The notes under the pieces: model-generated | The model's database searches: none | The model's input: the letters and a program-made list of their open reading frames with translations, nothing else | Told to the model about the DNA's origin: nothing | In this document: positions 35,409 to 42,921 of the stretch, piece after piece | Layout: every line of letters starts with the position of its first letter | Position numbering within the stretch: position 1 is the stretch's first letter | Assembly: GCA_947626355.1 (NCBI GenBank) | Contig: CANQRV010000010.1 | Location: 1 to 58,399 of the forward strand | Reading direction: 5' to 3' | Length of the DNA stretch: 58,399 nt | Source: an uncultured Muribaculaceae bacterium | GTDB lineage: Bacteria > Bacteroidota > Bacteroidia > Bacteroidales > Muribaculaceae | Program-made: the position numbers and the translations under genes

Positions 35409-36152
35409 TCAGCTCCATTCTTTTATCAGCGAGGGGAGGGCATCGGCGAAGTCCGGCATCGACGGGAATATGAAGTCGGCCTTCTCGCGCTCGAACTCGC
35501 TGCGCGGTATTGGTCCGGTGGTCACGGCCACAGTGAGGCAGCCTGCCGCTTTTCCGGCGCGCACCCCGAGCGGGGCGTTTTCCACCACTACACAGCGCTC
35601 CGGCGACACGCCGGCGAGCTCCGCGCCCTTGAGGTAGGGTTCCGGAGAAGGCTTGCCGTGTGTCACGTCGCGGGCCGTCACCATCCGTTCGGGGTCAAAG
35701 ATGCCCGGATAGTCACTGGCTATCATGTCGATGAGGCTACGTTGCGAGGAGCCGGTGACGAGCACCCTCTTCCATCCCGCGTCGCGGAAAGCGCCGAGCA
35801 TACGGTCGGCGCCGGGCATCGGCTCCTTGCGGCCGAGCTCGTTGAAGAGCACTGTCTTACGGGCATACATCTCCTTGACCTGTTCGGGTGAAGGTGTTGA
35901 GTGGTAGGCGCGTTGCCAGAGGAGCTCGATGGTGGCGGCGCCCGTCATCCCCTCGTAGAGATAGAACTCGTCGCGCGGTATGTCGAGTCCGTATTCGAGC
36001 ATCATGCGGTGCCAGGCCACGGTGTGGTATTTCATGGAGTCGTAGAGCACCCCGTCCATATCGATGAGCGCCGCCGTGCACCCGTGTGATGATTGGTTTT
36101 GCGATCTGTTGTCGCTATTCAATTGGTTTTGCAATCCCTTATCACTATTCAT
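35409..36152 (-). CDS. HAD-family phosphatase (beta-phosphoglucomutase-like)
   Basis: 247 residues from MNSDKG (36152), 20 nt after a -7 box (36173-36180); ATG 36164 is the alternative and an in-frame start at 36254 lies upstream of the box. The HAD motifs are present: DMDGVLYDS (motif I, nucleophile Asp), VLVTGSSQRS (motif II), KPSPEPYLKGAELAG with the Lys (motif III) and VVVENAPLGVRAGKAAG (motif IV). A four-helix cap lies between motifs I and II, as in beta-phosphoglucomutase-type enzymes. The first 20 residues consist of two 10-residue repeats (NSDKGLQNQ / NSDNRSQNQ) from a 30-bp DNA repeat. The substrate is unknown. Confidence 0.85.
   Translation of the reverse strand: MNSDKGLQNQLNSDNRSQNQSSHGCTAALIDMDGVLYDSMKYHTVAWHRMMLEYGLDIPRDEFYLYEGMTGAATIELLWQRAYHSTPSPEQVKEMYARKTVLFNELGRKEPMPGADRMLGAFRDAGWKRVLVTGSSQRSLIDMIASDYPGIFDPERMVTARDVTHGKPSPEPYLKGAELAGVSPERCVVVENAPLGVRAGKAAGCLTVAVTTGPIPRSEFEREKADFIFPSMPDFADALPSLIKEWS
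36092..36151 (-). repeat. 30-bp imperfect tandem repeat in the HAD gene N-terminus
   Basis: Copies at 36092-36121 and 36122-36151 share most of their bases and encode LNSDNRSQNQ and (M)NSDKGLQNQ. They add an unconserved extension before the HAD motif I. Confidence 0.85.
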
Positions 36153-36172
36153 AATATCCTGCATATCGACTG

Positions 36173-36180
36173 CAAAATTA
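36173..36180 (-). promoter_or_regulatory. -7 box (TAATTTTG) of the HAD gene
   Basis: A perfect TAnnTTTG match, 20 nt before ATG 36152 and 8 nt before ATG 36164. It rules out the longest in-frame start at 36254. Confidence 0.6.
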
Positions 36181-36300
36181 ACACTTTTCCCCGAAATCTC
36201 CTTCTCAACCCATGGAATCAACTGATAGTTCTCTGTAAGTTGGTAAACCGGCAACCGTCAACGGCGTAAAAGAAGGGCTCCTCTGTGGACGAAGACATCA

Positions 36301-37275
36301 ATGCGACAAGCCGTTTCAGTAATTGAAACCGCGAGAAGTAACGCCGCCCGTGCCATTGTCAGTACATCGAATGAAATGTATTGGCGGATAGGTCAACTGC
36401 TTTATGAGCGGAAGCTCGACAGCAAACACGGAGACAATGTAGTCAGGCGGTTGTCCGCTGACCTCAAATCATCATATCCAAAGATGGGAATGTCAGTGCG
36501 CAACTTGTTTAACATGAAGCGGTTTTATGTGTGATTTCATGAGGCAAATCCAAAAGTGCAACAGGCTGTTGCACTTTTGCCGTGGGGCAATATAAACTAC
36601 CTCATGTCTAAGTTCGATGATAATGATGAAGCGATAGAATACTACGCCTGCAAGTATCAGGAAAAGGGTTGGAGCCGAGATTTGCTCATCAACGCTGTAA
36701 AGCTGGAGATGCACAAGCATCAGCCGGAAACCAACGTATCCAATAATTTCGCCGTCGCACTCCCGGAGGCTCAGGCAGCATACGCCAACGAGGTTTTCAA
36801 GGATTCATATTGCATGGGATTCCTTGGAGTGACTGAGCCGCTTCTTGAACTGGAGCTTGAGCGGAGATTGGTTGAGAAGATAAGGCAGTTTCTTCTTGAA
36901 CTAGGCCAGGGATTCACATACATCGGTAACCAGCACGTTCTATCCTATAACGGCAAGGATTACAAGGTGGACATGCTCTTTTTTCATCGGGGGCTTCGGT
37001 CGCTGGTTGCCGTCGATTTGAAAATATCCGAGTTCATGCCTGAATATATCGGCAAGATGAACCTCTATCTCTCGTTGCTAGACAGACTTGAAAGAGGCAA
37101 AGATGAAAATCCCTCTATAGGCATAATCCTATGTGCCGAGAAAGACAACGTGGAGGTCGAGCTTGCCCTCGAAGGTTTCACTAAGCCCATCGGCGTCGCC
37201 GAATACAAACTTATCGTTCCTCAAAAGGAGCTGAAACAACTTATAACCGAAGAAAAAACTTTAATCAAGAAATAG
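36301..37275 (+). pseudogene. YhcG/DUF1016 PDDEXK nuclease split by one in-frame TGA
   Basis: The N-terminal domain (MRQAVSVIETARSNAARAIV to RNLFNMKRFYV) is cut by a TGA at 36532-36534, after which the same frame continues (FHEANPKVQQAVALLPWGNI), with no shift. The nuclease domain is intact: HVLSYNGKDYKVDMLFFHRG and SLVAVDLKISEFMPEYIGKM hold the PD-(D/E)xK residues (Asp, DLK), followed by DENPSIGIILCAEKDNVEVE. DUF1016 proteins are PDDEXK-type nucleases of accessory DNA. The single stop suggests recent inactivation, or expression of the C-terminal piece from 36556. A hairpin follows at 37304-37327. Confidence 0.85.
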
Positions 37276-37303
37276 CCGACAAATCAGTAGAACAATCAGA
37301 AGA

Positions 37304-37327
37304 GAAGACGGGTGACATCCCGTCTTC
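37304..37327 (+). repeat. Hairpin after the YhcG remnant
   Basis: A perfect 9-bp stem GAAGACGGG / CCCGTCTTC with loop TGACAT. No T run follows, so it may be a weak terminator or an RNA-end stabiliser. Confidence 0.55.
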
Positions 37328-37424
37328 AACATAATGAACAACCTTTCAAATGTGTCGCCGGGTGGACCATTTACATAAGCTTAACCAGGTAGACAGCGGG
37401 AATCGCAGCTATCCTTAAAATTTG

Positions 37425-37446
37425 AGCGGCTCTTTCCGCTGTTTTT
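37425..37446 (+). terminator. Short Rho-independent terminator
   Basis: AGCGG-CTCTTT-CCGCT followed by GTTTTT on the plus strand. It separates the YhcG remnant from the structured leader that follows. Confidence 0.6.
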
Positions 37447-37658
37447 ATTTGGAGGGGAAGGGAATTTGTATTAATTTCGCACCGTGCGTTCGCGACACTC
37501 GCGACGCCCAGGCATACTTAGTTTAGAGGCGCTGCCATCTGCGGCAGCCAACCCGGTTTTCAATTTTCTTATAGCTGACAGCAATTGCTGTGTCGTTACG
37601 GCAAGCGCTGGTCAGACAAGAAGATTGAAATTTTTTATACCCTAAAACCTCTAAACAG
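37447..37658 (+). promoter_or_regulatory. Structured 5' leader with attenuator-like fold
   Basis: A weak -7 box (TAATTTCG, about 37470) could start this leader. It contains a hairpin GCTGCC/GGCAGC (about 37531-37548), then an outer helix TTTCAATTTTCTT (37558-37570) with AAGAAGATTGAAA (37618-37630), whose interior holds CTGAC/GTCAG (37575-37579, 37611-37615) and ACAGC-AATT-GCTGT. The outer helix is followed at once by TTTTTT (37631-37636), the layout of an intrinsic terminator placed before the gene at 37659. An attenuator or riboswitch-like control is plausible. Confidence 0.5.
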
Positions 37659-38051
37659 ATGAAAAGTATGACAGCCAACCTCACCATCGAGCAGGAAATC
37701 TCCAACATCTTCCAGTATCTCACCCTCTATGCCGGCGAGAATATGCTGGTGGAGCGCGAGAACGTCAAGAAAGGCATGTCCTGCAAGGGAGCTATCGCCA
37801 TCAAGCACCGGGTCATTAAGCAGAATGCAGACGGCGAGCAGACCGTCGATAAAGTCCTGGTGTCGCGATACGCGTTTTATCCCAGCACCTACTACCCGTC
37901 ACGTCTGGGATCAGTGGCCATCTACGGAGGCAATCCTGTGGCCCTGTGCGGCCAGATGCGGAGAAGCTGCACGCTGTTCGGACACTCCATCATGAGTGCC
38001 CGGGTGGAGTATGGGCGTCGCCCCTTCCTGGATGTCAGGTTCATACCCTGA
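37659..38051 (+). CDS. Hypothetical protein of accessory DNA, 130 residues
   Basis: Starts MKSMTANLTIEQEISNIFQY; an ATG four codons later is the alternative start. It has a VERENVKKGMSCKGAIAIKH block, a mid Tyr-rich block (SRYAFYPSTYYPSRLGSVAI) and a C-terminal FGHSIMSARVEYGRRP. No catalytic motif or membrane segment is seen and I do not recognise the family. It looks like a small soluble alpha/beta protein. Its unusual, highly structured leader suggests tight control. It lies between a nuclease remnant and an ADP-ribosylglycohydrolase gene; transposon-type DNA is likely nearby. Confidence 0.65.
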   Translation: MKSMTANLTIEQEISNIFQYLTLYAGENMLVERENVKKGMSCKGAIAIKHRVIKQNADGEQTVDKVLVSRYAFYPSTYYPSRLGSVAIYGGNPVALCGQMRRSCTLFGHSIMSARVEYGRRPFLDVRFIP

Positions 38052-38167
38052 CCTCCCTCCTCCGACCGGGAAATGCAAAGAGGCTGTGCCGTAATTCCTT
38101 AGTTGAACGGCACAGTCTTAAGTTTTCAGTATGTTGAATGCCTGACGCTGTCTGGCGGAGGAATGGC

Positions 38168-38995
38168 TCAGAGGGTCTCGACGGCATGGCGGTAGGCCCG
38201 CAGGACGCGGAGCATATCATCTGGCAACCGATTCTGCACTTCATTAAGAATCTCTTCCGGGATCTCGCCGTAATAGGCGGCCGCTATGCCGCCGGCTATC
38301 GCGGCCTGCGTGTCGGCGTCACCGCCGAGCGCCACGGCGTTGCGGATCGTAGACTCATAGTCGTCGCTCTCCAGAAAGGCGATCATCGCCTCAGGCACTG
38401 ATCCCTGACACGTGACTTCGAAGGTGTAGCCCGGCTGGATGTCGGCATACCGGCGGTCGAGGTCGTAGCCGAAGCGGTCGCTGATCTCCTTCTTGATCCG
38501 CTCCTTGGTATATACCCTTTCGCCTTGCTCATCCACCTGCAGCGTCAGCCATATCGCGAGCGCCGTGGCCTGCGCACCCTTGATCCCTTCGGGATGGTTG
38601 TGGGTGACCTCCGCCGATTCCTTCGCCAGAGTCAAGACGCTCTCCTCCGAATTGCCCAGCGCACCGCATGCGCTGACCCTCATCGCCGACCCGTTGCCGA
38701 AGCTGTTGTAGGGGAGGGGAGTAGGCGAGGCTATCCATCGGCGGAACATCCCGCCGTAGCCCGCATGCGCGTATTTGCGGCACCATCTCTGCAATGCCTC
38801 GTCGAAGGGCAGGTCGTTGAGGATCGCGTCGGCAACGGCTATCGAGCACACCGTGTCGTCGGTAAACCGGCTATAGCGGCTAAACAGCTGAAATCCGGTG
38901 TCTTTTGTCGGCCTTCCCTCGTAGCAGGAGCCTATCACGTCTCCGCATATCGCGCCCCAGAGTGTGAGGGTGGCTTTCTGGCTGTCTTTTCCCAT
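38168..38995 (-). CDS. ADP-ribosylglycohydrolase family protein
   Basis: 275 residues from ATG 38995, 16 nt after a -7 box (TATATTTG, 39012-39019); the frame also opens upstream at a TTG. The family motif is seen: WGAICGDVIGSCYEGRPTKD (metal-binding loop) and RYSRFTDDTVCSIAVADAIL with Thr-Asp-Asp; a late GGDADTQAAIAGGIAAAYYG carries the second metal site (Asp-x-Asp). The enzymes remove ADP-ribose from proteins or related substrates using two Mg2+ ions. It is an isolated minus-strand gene in accessory DNA. Confidence 0.88.
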   Translation of the reverse strand: MGKDSQKATLTLWGAICGDVIGSCYEGRPTKDTGFQLFSRYSRFTDDTVCSIAVADAILNDLPFDEALQRWCRKYAHAGYGGMFRRWIASPTPLPYNSFGNGSAMRVSACGALGNSEESVLTLAKESAEVTHNHPEGIKGAQATALAIWLTLQVDEQGERVYTKERIKKEISDRFGYDLDRRYADIQPGYTFEVTCQGSVPEAMIAFLESDDYESTIRNAVALGGDADTQAAIAGGIAAAYYGEIPEEILNEVQNRLPDDMLRVLRAYRHAVETL

Positions 38996-39102
38996 ATTCA
39001 AGATTTTTCCGCAAATATATCATTATTTTCCGATATCTCTCCCGATCCATTTCATCCGGTTTCACTTTGCGAATCCACTGCGGGCGTTATACTTAGCTGT
39101 CC

Positions 39103-39801
39103 TTATACCGAATATCCGAGTAGATCAAGGATCATCGGGGCGAGGAGAGCCGTGAAGAGGCCGTTGAGCGTCAGCCCGATAGATGAGAATGCTCCGTAGC
39201 GTTCGCTGCGCTCCATCGCGGCGGAGGTGCCCACGGCATGGGCTGCCGTGCCGATCGACAACCCTTCCGCGATGGGCGAATGTATATGGCTCATCCTTAC
39301 AATCCTGAAACCGGTCATGCCGCCGAAAATCCCTGTAGCCACGACAACCGCGGCCGTGAGTGGAGCGATGCCTCCCATGGCATTAGAGATCTCCATGGCT
39401 ATGGGGGTGGTGACAGCCTTGGGGGCAAGCGAGATGACCACTTCGCGGGTGGCGCCGAACATCTCGGCGAGAACCACCACGCTCACCACACCTGCCACAC
39501 ATCCGGCAAGCTCCGACAGCAGAAGTGGAAGGAGCTGCCGCTTTATGGTCGAGAGCTGCTTGTAGAGAGGAACGCCGAGGGCCACCACCGCCGGCTTGAG
39601 CCAGAAGTCGATGTAGTCGCCACCCTGCTTGTAGGTGTCGTAGTCAATATCGCACAGCAGCAGAAAGAAAATCATTGCGGCTATGGCGATCAGAATGGGA
39701 TTGAGCAACTTGACGCCGGTGCGCCGCTGGAGAAGCTGCCCACCGAGATAGAAGCCGAATGTGAGGGCTATGAGAAAGAATTTGTTTTGCAGGAAATCCA
39801 T
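39103..39801 (-). CDS. lrgB: LrgB-family membrane protein
   Basis: 232 residues, about seven transmembrane helices. Family features seen: LQRRTGVKLLNPILIAIAAM, then ADAGGxxDFWL-type YIDFWLKPAVVALGVPLYKQ, and the long FGATREVVISLAPKAVTTPI block and GTAAHAVGTSAAMERSERYG, which are typical LrgB/YohK motifs. It works with the LrgA-type protein encoded before it, in a holin-like or transporter role. The start and the lrgA stop share one base (TAATG). Complete and normal in length. Confidence 0.88.
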   Translation of the reverse strand: MDFLQNKFFLIALTFGFYLGGQLLQRRTGVKLLNPILIAIAAMIFFLLLCDIDYDTYKQGGDYIDFWLKPAVVALGVPLYKQLSTIKRQLLPLLLSELAGCVAGVVSVVVLAEMFGATREVVISLAPKAVTTPIAMEISNAMGGIAPLTAAVVVATGIFGGMTGFRIVRMSHIHSPIAEGLSIGTAAHAVGTSAAMERSERYGAFSSIGLTLNGLFTALLAPMILDLLGYSV

Positions 39802-40175
39802 TATTGAGCCTCCTTTGCGATTTTATGTGTCAGCTTGGCCGATGCGGAGCGTGTGAGCTGATGAACCCATCCTGTGACGGCAATGATTATGGCCGTGCTT
39901 ATGACTGTGGCGAAAACAATGGGCATCCATTGGTCGGCGATAATGCCGAGACAGTTCATGAGGCCGATGCCGGCGGGTACGAAGAAGAAGCCGAGATTAT
40001 GTACAAGGAAACCGGACAGCTTTTCCACCCATTTCAGTTTCACAACTCCAAGTTTGAGTGAGGCGCACAGGAGCACCATGCCGATGATGCTTGACGGGAT
40101 CGGGATGCCGGTGAACCTGACCACCAATTCGCCCGCCACAAGAAATGCAAACAAAATACCGAATTGTAGTATCAT
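39801..40175 (-). CDS. lrgA: LrgA/CidA-family membrane protein
   Basis: 124 residues with four transmembrane helices. The N-terminal GELVVRFTGIPIPSSIIGMV and the block VHNLGFFFVPAGIGLMN are characteristic of CidA/LrgA holin-like proteins. It is the first gene of a two-gene operon and overlaps lrgB by one base. A -7 box (TAACTTTG, 40200-40207) lies 24 nt upstream of its ATG. In other bacteria such pairs affect murein hydrolysis or export small metabolites; the role here is unknown. Confidence 0.88.
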   Translation of the reverse strand: MILQFGILFAFLVAGELVVRFTGIPIPSSIIGMVLLCASLKLGVVKLKWVEKLSGFLVHNLGFFFVPAGIGLMNCLGIIADQWMPIVFATVISTAIIIAVTGWVHQLTRSASAKLTHKIAKEAQ

Positions 40176-40291
40176 AATTTAAATCGCGTAATTTCACTGC
40201 AAAGTTACGCATAATGCTGGAATTTTGCTAATTTCCCGGCTGCGGTATTGACATATCTGAAAGCAATGCTCTGGAAATAAGCTATCTGGTG

Positions 40292-40525
40292 TCATTCACC
40301 GGATATCGCCGTTCTCAGGAATCCCTTCAGGCTTATCGTGTATCCGGCGACAGACCGGGCGGCCACCACTCCCGCTCCGGTGGAGACGTTGCTGTAGCCC
40401 CACTTCGACTCCGCGAGGCCCATGTCGGAGAGGTCGCCCAAGATGCCCTCATCGGCATTCCATTTATATACCGCCCAGTAATAGTAGCTCTGCAATACTA
40501 AGATATATCCAGAAACTTTTATCAA
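40292..40525 (-). pseudogene. Possible C-terminal remnant of an unknown protein
   Basis: A 77-residue frame with aromatic, beta-strand-like sequence (YWAVYKWNADEGILGDLSDM then GAGVVAARSVAGYTISLKGF) and no promoter or start context. It abuts the 3' end of the AlbA_2 gene. It may be the end of a surface or barrel protein whose upstream part is lost. I do not recognise it and it may be chance. Confidence 0.25.
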
Positions 40526-40555
40526 ATGTATTGGAATTAGACATGATGGATAGAA

Positions 40556-41998
40556 TTATATCTTTTTGTATTTCTGAAAACGACTTGTGGGTTTGTCGGG
40601 GATTGTCATTCGGATGCGAGTGCCGAGAAGGGGGGTAAGATAACGTTCCCTGAAATTCTTGACATCTTTAAATCCGCAATAGGCCGCTATCTCAGCCCCT
40701 GTTCGAGGTTCCTTGCAGAATTCTACGATCTTTTCCTCTATCGATTGACTTAGGGGTTGACTTAGGGGTTGACTTAGGGGTTGACTTGTGCCCTTCGACA
40801 AGTCGGATTGGTTTGTAGCATGGACATTCACGCGGAATGCCGTGATTGTATTCACGTCAAACTCTGCCGGTGGGTTGCCGTTATCTTTCAGCATCTCCTG
40901 TACGCGGGTAACGCCACGGTTGAATTTATTGACATACTTCATCACTCTCATGGCTTCTGCTACAAGAGGATTGCGATAGTCATTGACCGACGGGAAGTTC
41001 TCGGGACGGGCTTCGCCATACAGTCCTCCGGCATTCATCACTTCGATGTAGTCATCAAACTGATACAAGCGTATAGGCATATTCGCTTGGTAATCCCTGT
41101 GCATACAGGCGTTCATCAGCAATTCACGGATAGCACCTTCCGGATAATTCCAGACAGTGCGTTCACGGAATAACGATTCTGGAACCGGACGCTGTGTGAT
41201 GATGGCATCCTTTACAAATGATTCCAAAGTCGGCAACATCTTATAGAGAGGGCCAGCAAACTGACGTTCATTAAGTATGTCGCCTCCTTTGTCTTTCCCC
41301 GCAAATCGTACGAACTGCACATAATCGCCGAGAAGAAAGTATTTGGGATTGACGCCGAAAAGGATTATGCCCGCGCAAGTCGGGCAGTCGTTGTCGCGGT
41401 CGTAGAGATGTATTGATGCAAGTTGCTCTTTGATATCGCGGTTGTCCGTTGCAAGCGTTTCTTCATCAAACACCATCGGGAGATATTTGGACTCGATGTA
41501 ATCAATATCCAAATCTTCCAGTTTGGCATTTAGGCAAGGTGTCGCGTCAAAGGTTGCCATGAATGAACACCGACGTTCTGCAAGGATTCTCTCCTCCGCT
41601 TCGGTAGCAATATCCCTGCGAGGTCCGACACGGATAAATACCCTGCCACGATATCGAACCGGAGGCAAATCGGAAGGTCTGACCTCAGCAACCAGCAAAT
41701 CACCTTCAGGGAACGAAAAACGTTCAACCGACATGGTTGGCAACGGGAGTATATTGCCGTCAGAACGGATGCCTGCAATTTTCTTAAGCAGAGCATCGTC
41801 AACCTTCATACCGGCAATACTGCCATCATCTTTTGCTCCGATAATCAGATAGCCGTTCTGGCGGGAGCCGGGCATATCGTTGGCAAACGCGCAGATAGCC
41901 TCACAGAACTTGTCCATGTTGCCTGTACTGACAGTGCGTTCCACACGATACGATTCGGTGGACCTCAGCAATTCCATTATGTCCTCTTTAGCTATCAT
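40556..41998 (-). CDS. AlbA_2/RecG-type ATP-binding protein
   Basis: 480 residues. AlbA_2 (Schlafen-like) domain at about 8-130 with the typical ESYRVERT opening and SRQNGYLIIGAKDDGSIAGM, then the RecG-like ATP-binding block (FPEGDLLVAEVRPSDLPPVR, EGAIRELLMNACMHRDYQAN, RLYQFDDYIEVMNAGGLYGE), then a C-terminal winged helix. The protein carries a low-complexity SQPLSQPLSQPLSQS encoded by 12-bp DNA repeats. A -7 box (42023-42030) lies 24 nt before the ATG. Such proteins are common in accessory DNA and are often called regulators of phage or stress response. An inactive relative is at 18905-19537. Confidence 0.85.
   Translation of the reverse strand: MIAKEDIMELLRSTESYRVERTVSTGNMDKFCEAICAFANDMPGSRQNGYLIIGAKDDGSIAGMKVDDALLKKIAGIRSDGNILPLPTMSVERFSFPEGDLLVAEVRPSDLPPVRYRGRVFIRVGPRRDIATEAEERILAERRCSFMATFDATPCLNAKLEDLDIDYIESKYLPMVFDEETLATDNRDIKEQLASIHLYDRDNDCPTCAGIILFGVNPKYFLLGDYVQFVRFAGKDKGGDILNERQFAGPLYKMLPTLESFVKDAIITQRPVPESLFRERTVWNYPEGAIRELLMNACMHRDYQANMPIRLYQFDDYIEVMNAGGLYGEARPENFPSVNDYRNPLVAEAMRVMKYVNKFNRGVTRVQEMLKDNGNPPAEFDVNTITAFRVNVHATNQSDLSKGTSQPLSQPLSQPLSQSIEEKIVEFCKEPRTGAEIAAYCGFKDVKNFRERYLTPLLGTRIRMTIPDKPTSRFQKYKKI
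40745..40787 (-). repeat. 12-bp tandem repeats inside the AlbA_2 gene
   Basis: Three exact copies of TTGACTTAGGGG (40745-40756, 40757-40768, 40769-40780) and a partial fourth. The period is a multiple of three, so changes in copy number keep the frame and vary the length of the SQPL linker. Confidence 0.9.
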
Positions 41999-42156
41999 TC
42001 GGATTTATGGGTTGCCTATATGCAAAATTACAAAAAATATTTCATCCAACCGCTCATGAGCCAACATTTTATCTGAGATATATCCGTTTCATCCTCCAAT
42101 GAAGAAATCGCTCGGACATACCAATGAGAGTCAACCGGAGCGATTGATGTGGATAG

Positions 42157-42390
42157 TTACTTGAACGGAGGATGATAGTGCTGGCGAAGATAGGCTTTTA
42201 TTTCGTGTTCGGCGTAGAGGATCTTGTCTTCAAGGGAGTAGAAGCCGAATAGTCCTTTCAACCGGTAGTTGACGAGGGTGGATTTACTGACCGACAGACG
42301 GCGTGATAGTTCTGAATCGGATATAAGTCTCAATCCGTTGAACATCGGTCTTGACAGCTTGGCAAGAAGGGAACCTGTCGGTCTCGCCAC
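42157..42390 (-). pseudogene. Excisionase-like HTH fragment, paralogue of 44366-44662
   Basis: Its last 55 residues closely match the HTH protein at 44366-44662 (SDSELSRRLSVSKSTLVNYR, GLFGFYSLEDKILYAEHEIK, ending HYHPPF). The 5' part is replaced by the end of a sigma-factor fragment in another frame (42284-42535). It therefore looks like a decayed, fused copy of the cassette. Confidence 0.75.
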
Positions 42391-42535
42391 CCTTCTCGAG
42401 ATAGAGCCATGCTTTCAGGAAGGCATCCTGCTCCAGATCCTCGGCCACATCCGCATCGTCGACAATGCGGAGCGCGTACATGCCGAGAGGCAGGTACATC
42501 TTCCGGAAGTATATCTCGAATTCTCTCGATGTCAT
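42284..42535 (-). pseudogene. ECF sigma factor N-terminal fragment
   Basis: The first about 50 residues read MTSREFEIYFRKMYLPLGMY, then DDADVAEDLEQDAFLKAW, the region-2 block of Bacteroidetes ECF sigma factors. After LEKGGE the frame leaves the sigma sequence and enters the HTH fragment, read in a different frame. Region 4 is missing, so it cannot act as a full sigma factor. A strong terminator lies just upstream (42546-42587), between its start and the preceding -7 box. Confidence 0.75.
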
Positions 42536-42545
42536 GATATGTCTG

Positions 42546-42587
42546 CAAAAAAAAGACCGCTAACTCATCAATGAATTAGCGGTCTTG
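42546..42587 (-). terminator. Strong minus-strand terminator
   Basis: A perfect 11-bp stem AAGACCGCTAA / TTAGCGGTCTT, followed on the minus strand by a run of T bases. It ends a predicted short transcript from 42764 and lies directly before the sigma-factor fragment. Confidence 0.85.
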
Positions 42588-42764
42588 GGGTGGTGCCACC
42601 AGCATTGTCTGTAATTTTGCAGTTGCCTGAATTTCAATAAGATACGCACTGCAATGCGGCGGATAATATCGTTTGCTCCACTGATATCTTGTGTCATTAT
42701 GGGCGTTTTGCACAGGGGATTCGTGCTAAGCCCATTTGCTAAATTCTCAAAGTCCTCTCTGATG
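42546..42764 (-). ncRNA. Candidate small RNA or leader transcript, about 219 nt
   Basis: A perfect -7 box (TACCTTTG, 42768-42775) starts a minus-strand transcript that ends at the terminator above. It has internal pairing (GGGC...GCCC around GCAC...GTGC). A short frame within it (MTQDISGANDIIRRIAVR...) runs into the terminator and is the alternative explanation. It could be an sRNA, or an attenuated leader of the sigma-factor fragment. Confidence 0.4.
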
Positions 42765-42904
42765 GTGCAAAGGTAATGATTTATTCTCATACTGACAAGA
42801 AGCGCAAACAGCTTAACTCAATTTAGCAAAGCAAGAAATATCAAAAGCAAAAAGGATAAGGCATCAAAAACACAAAATCATTTTGTTGGATAAAATTTAA
42901 TCAC

Positions 42905-42912
42905 TAATTTTG
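42905..42912 (+). promoter_or_regulatory. -7 box (TAATTTTG) of the AAA/DUF4143 gene
   Basis: A perfect TAnnTTTG match that overlaps the first in-frame ATG (42910) and so favours the ATG at 42922. Confidence 0.65.
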
Positions 42913-42921
42913 CAGACAATT

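Noticed and set aside
40745..40787. Phase-variable on/off switch
   Set aside because: The 12-bp period keeps the frame, so slippage alters length but cannot switch translation off.
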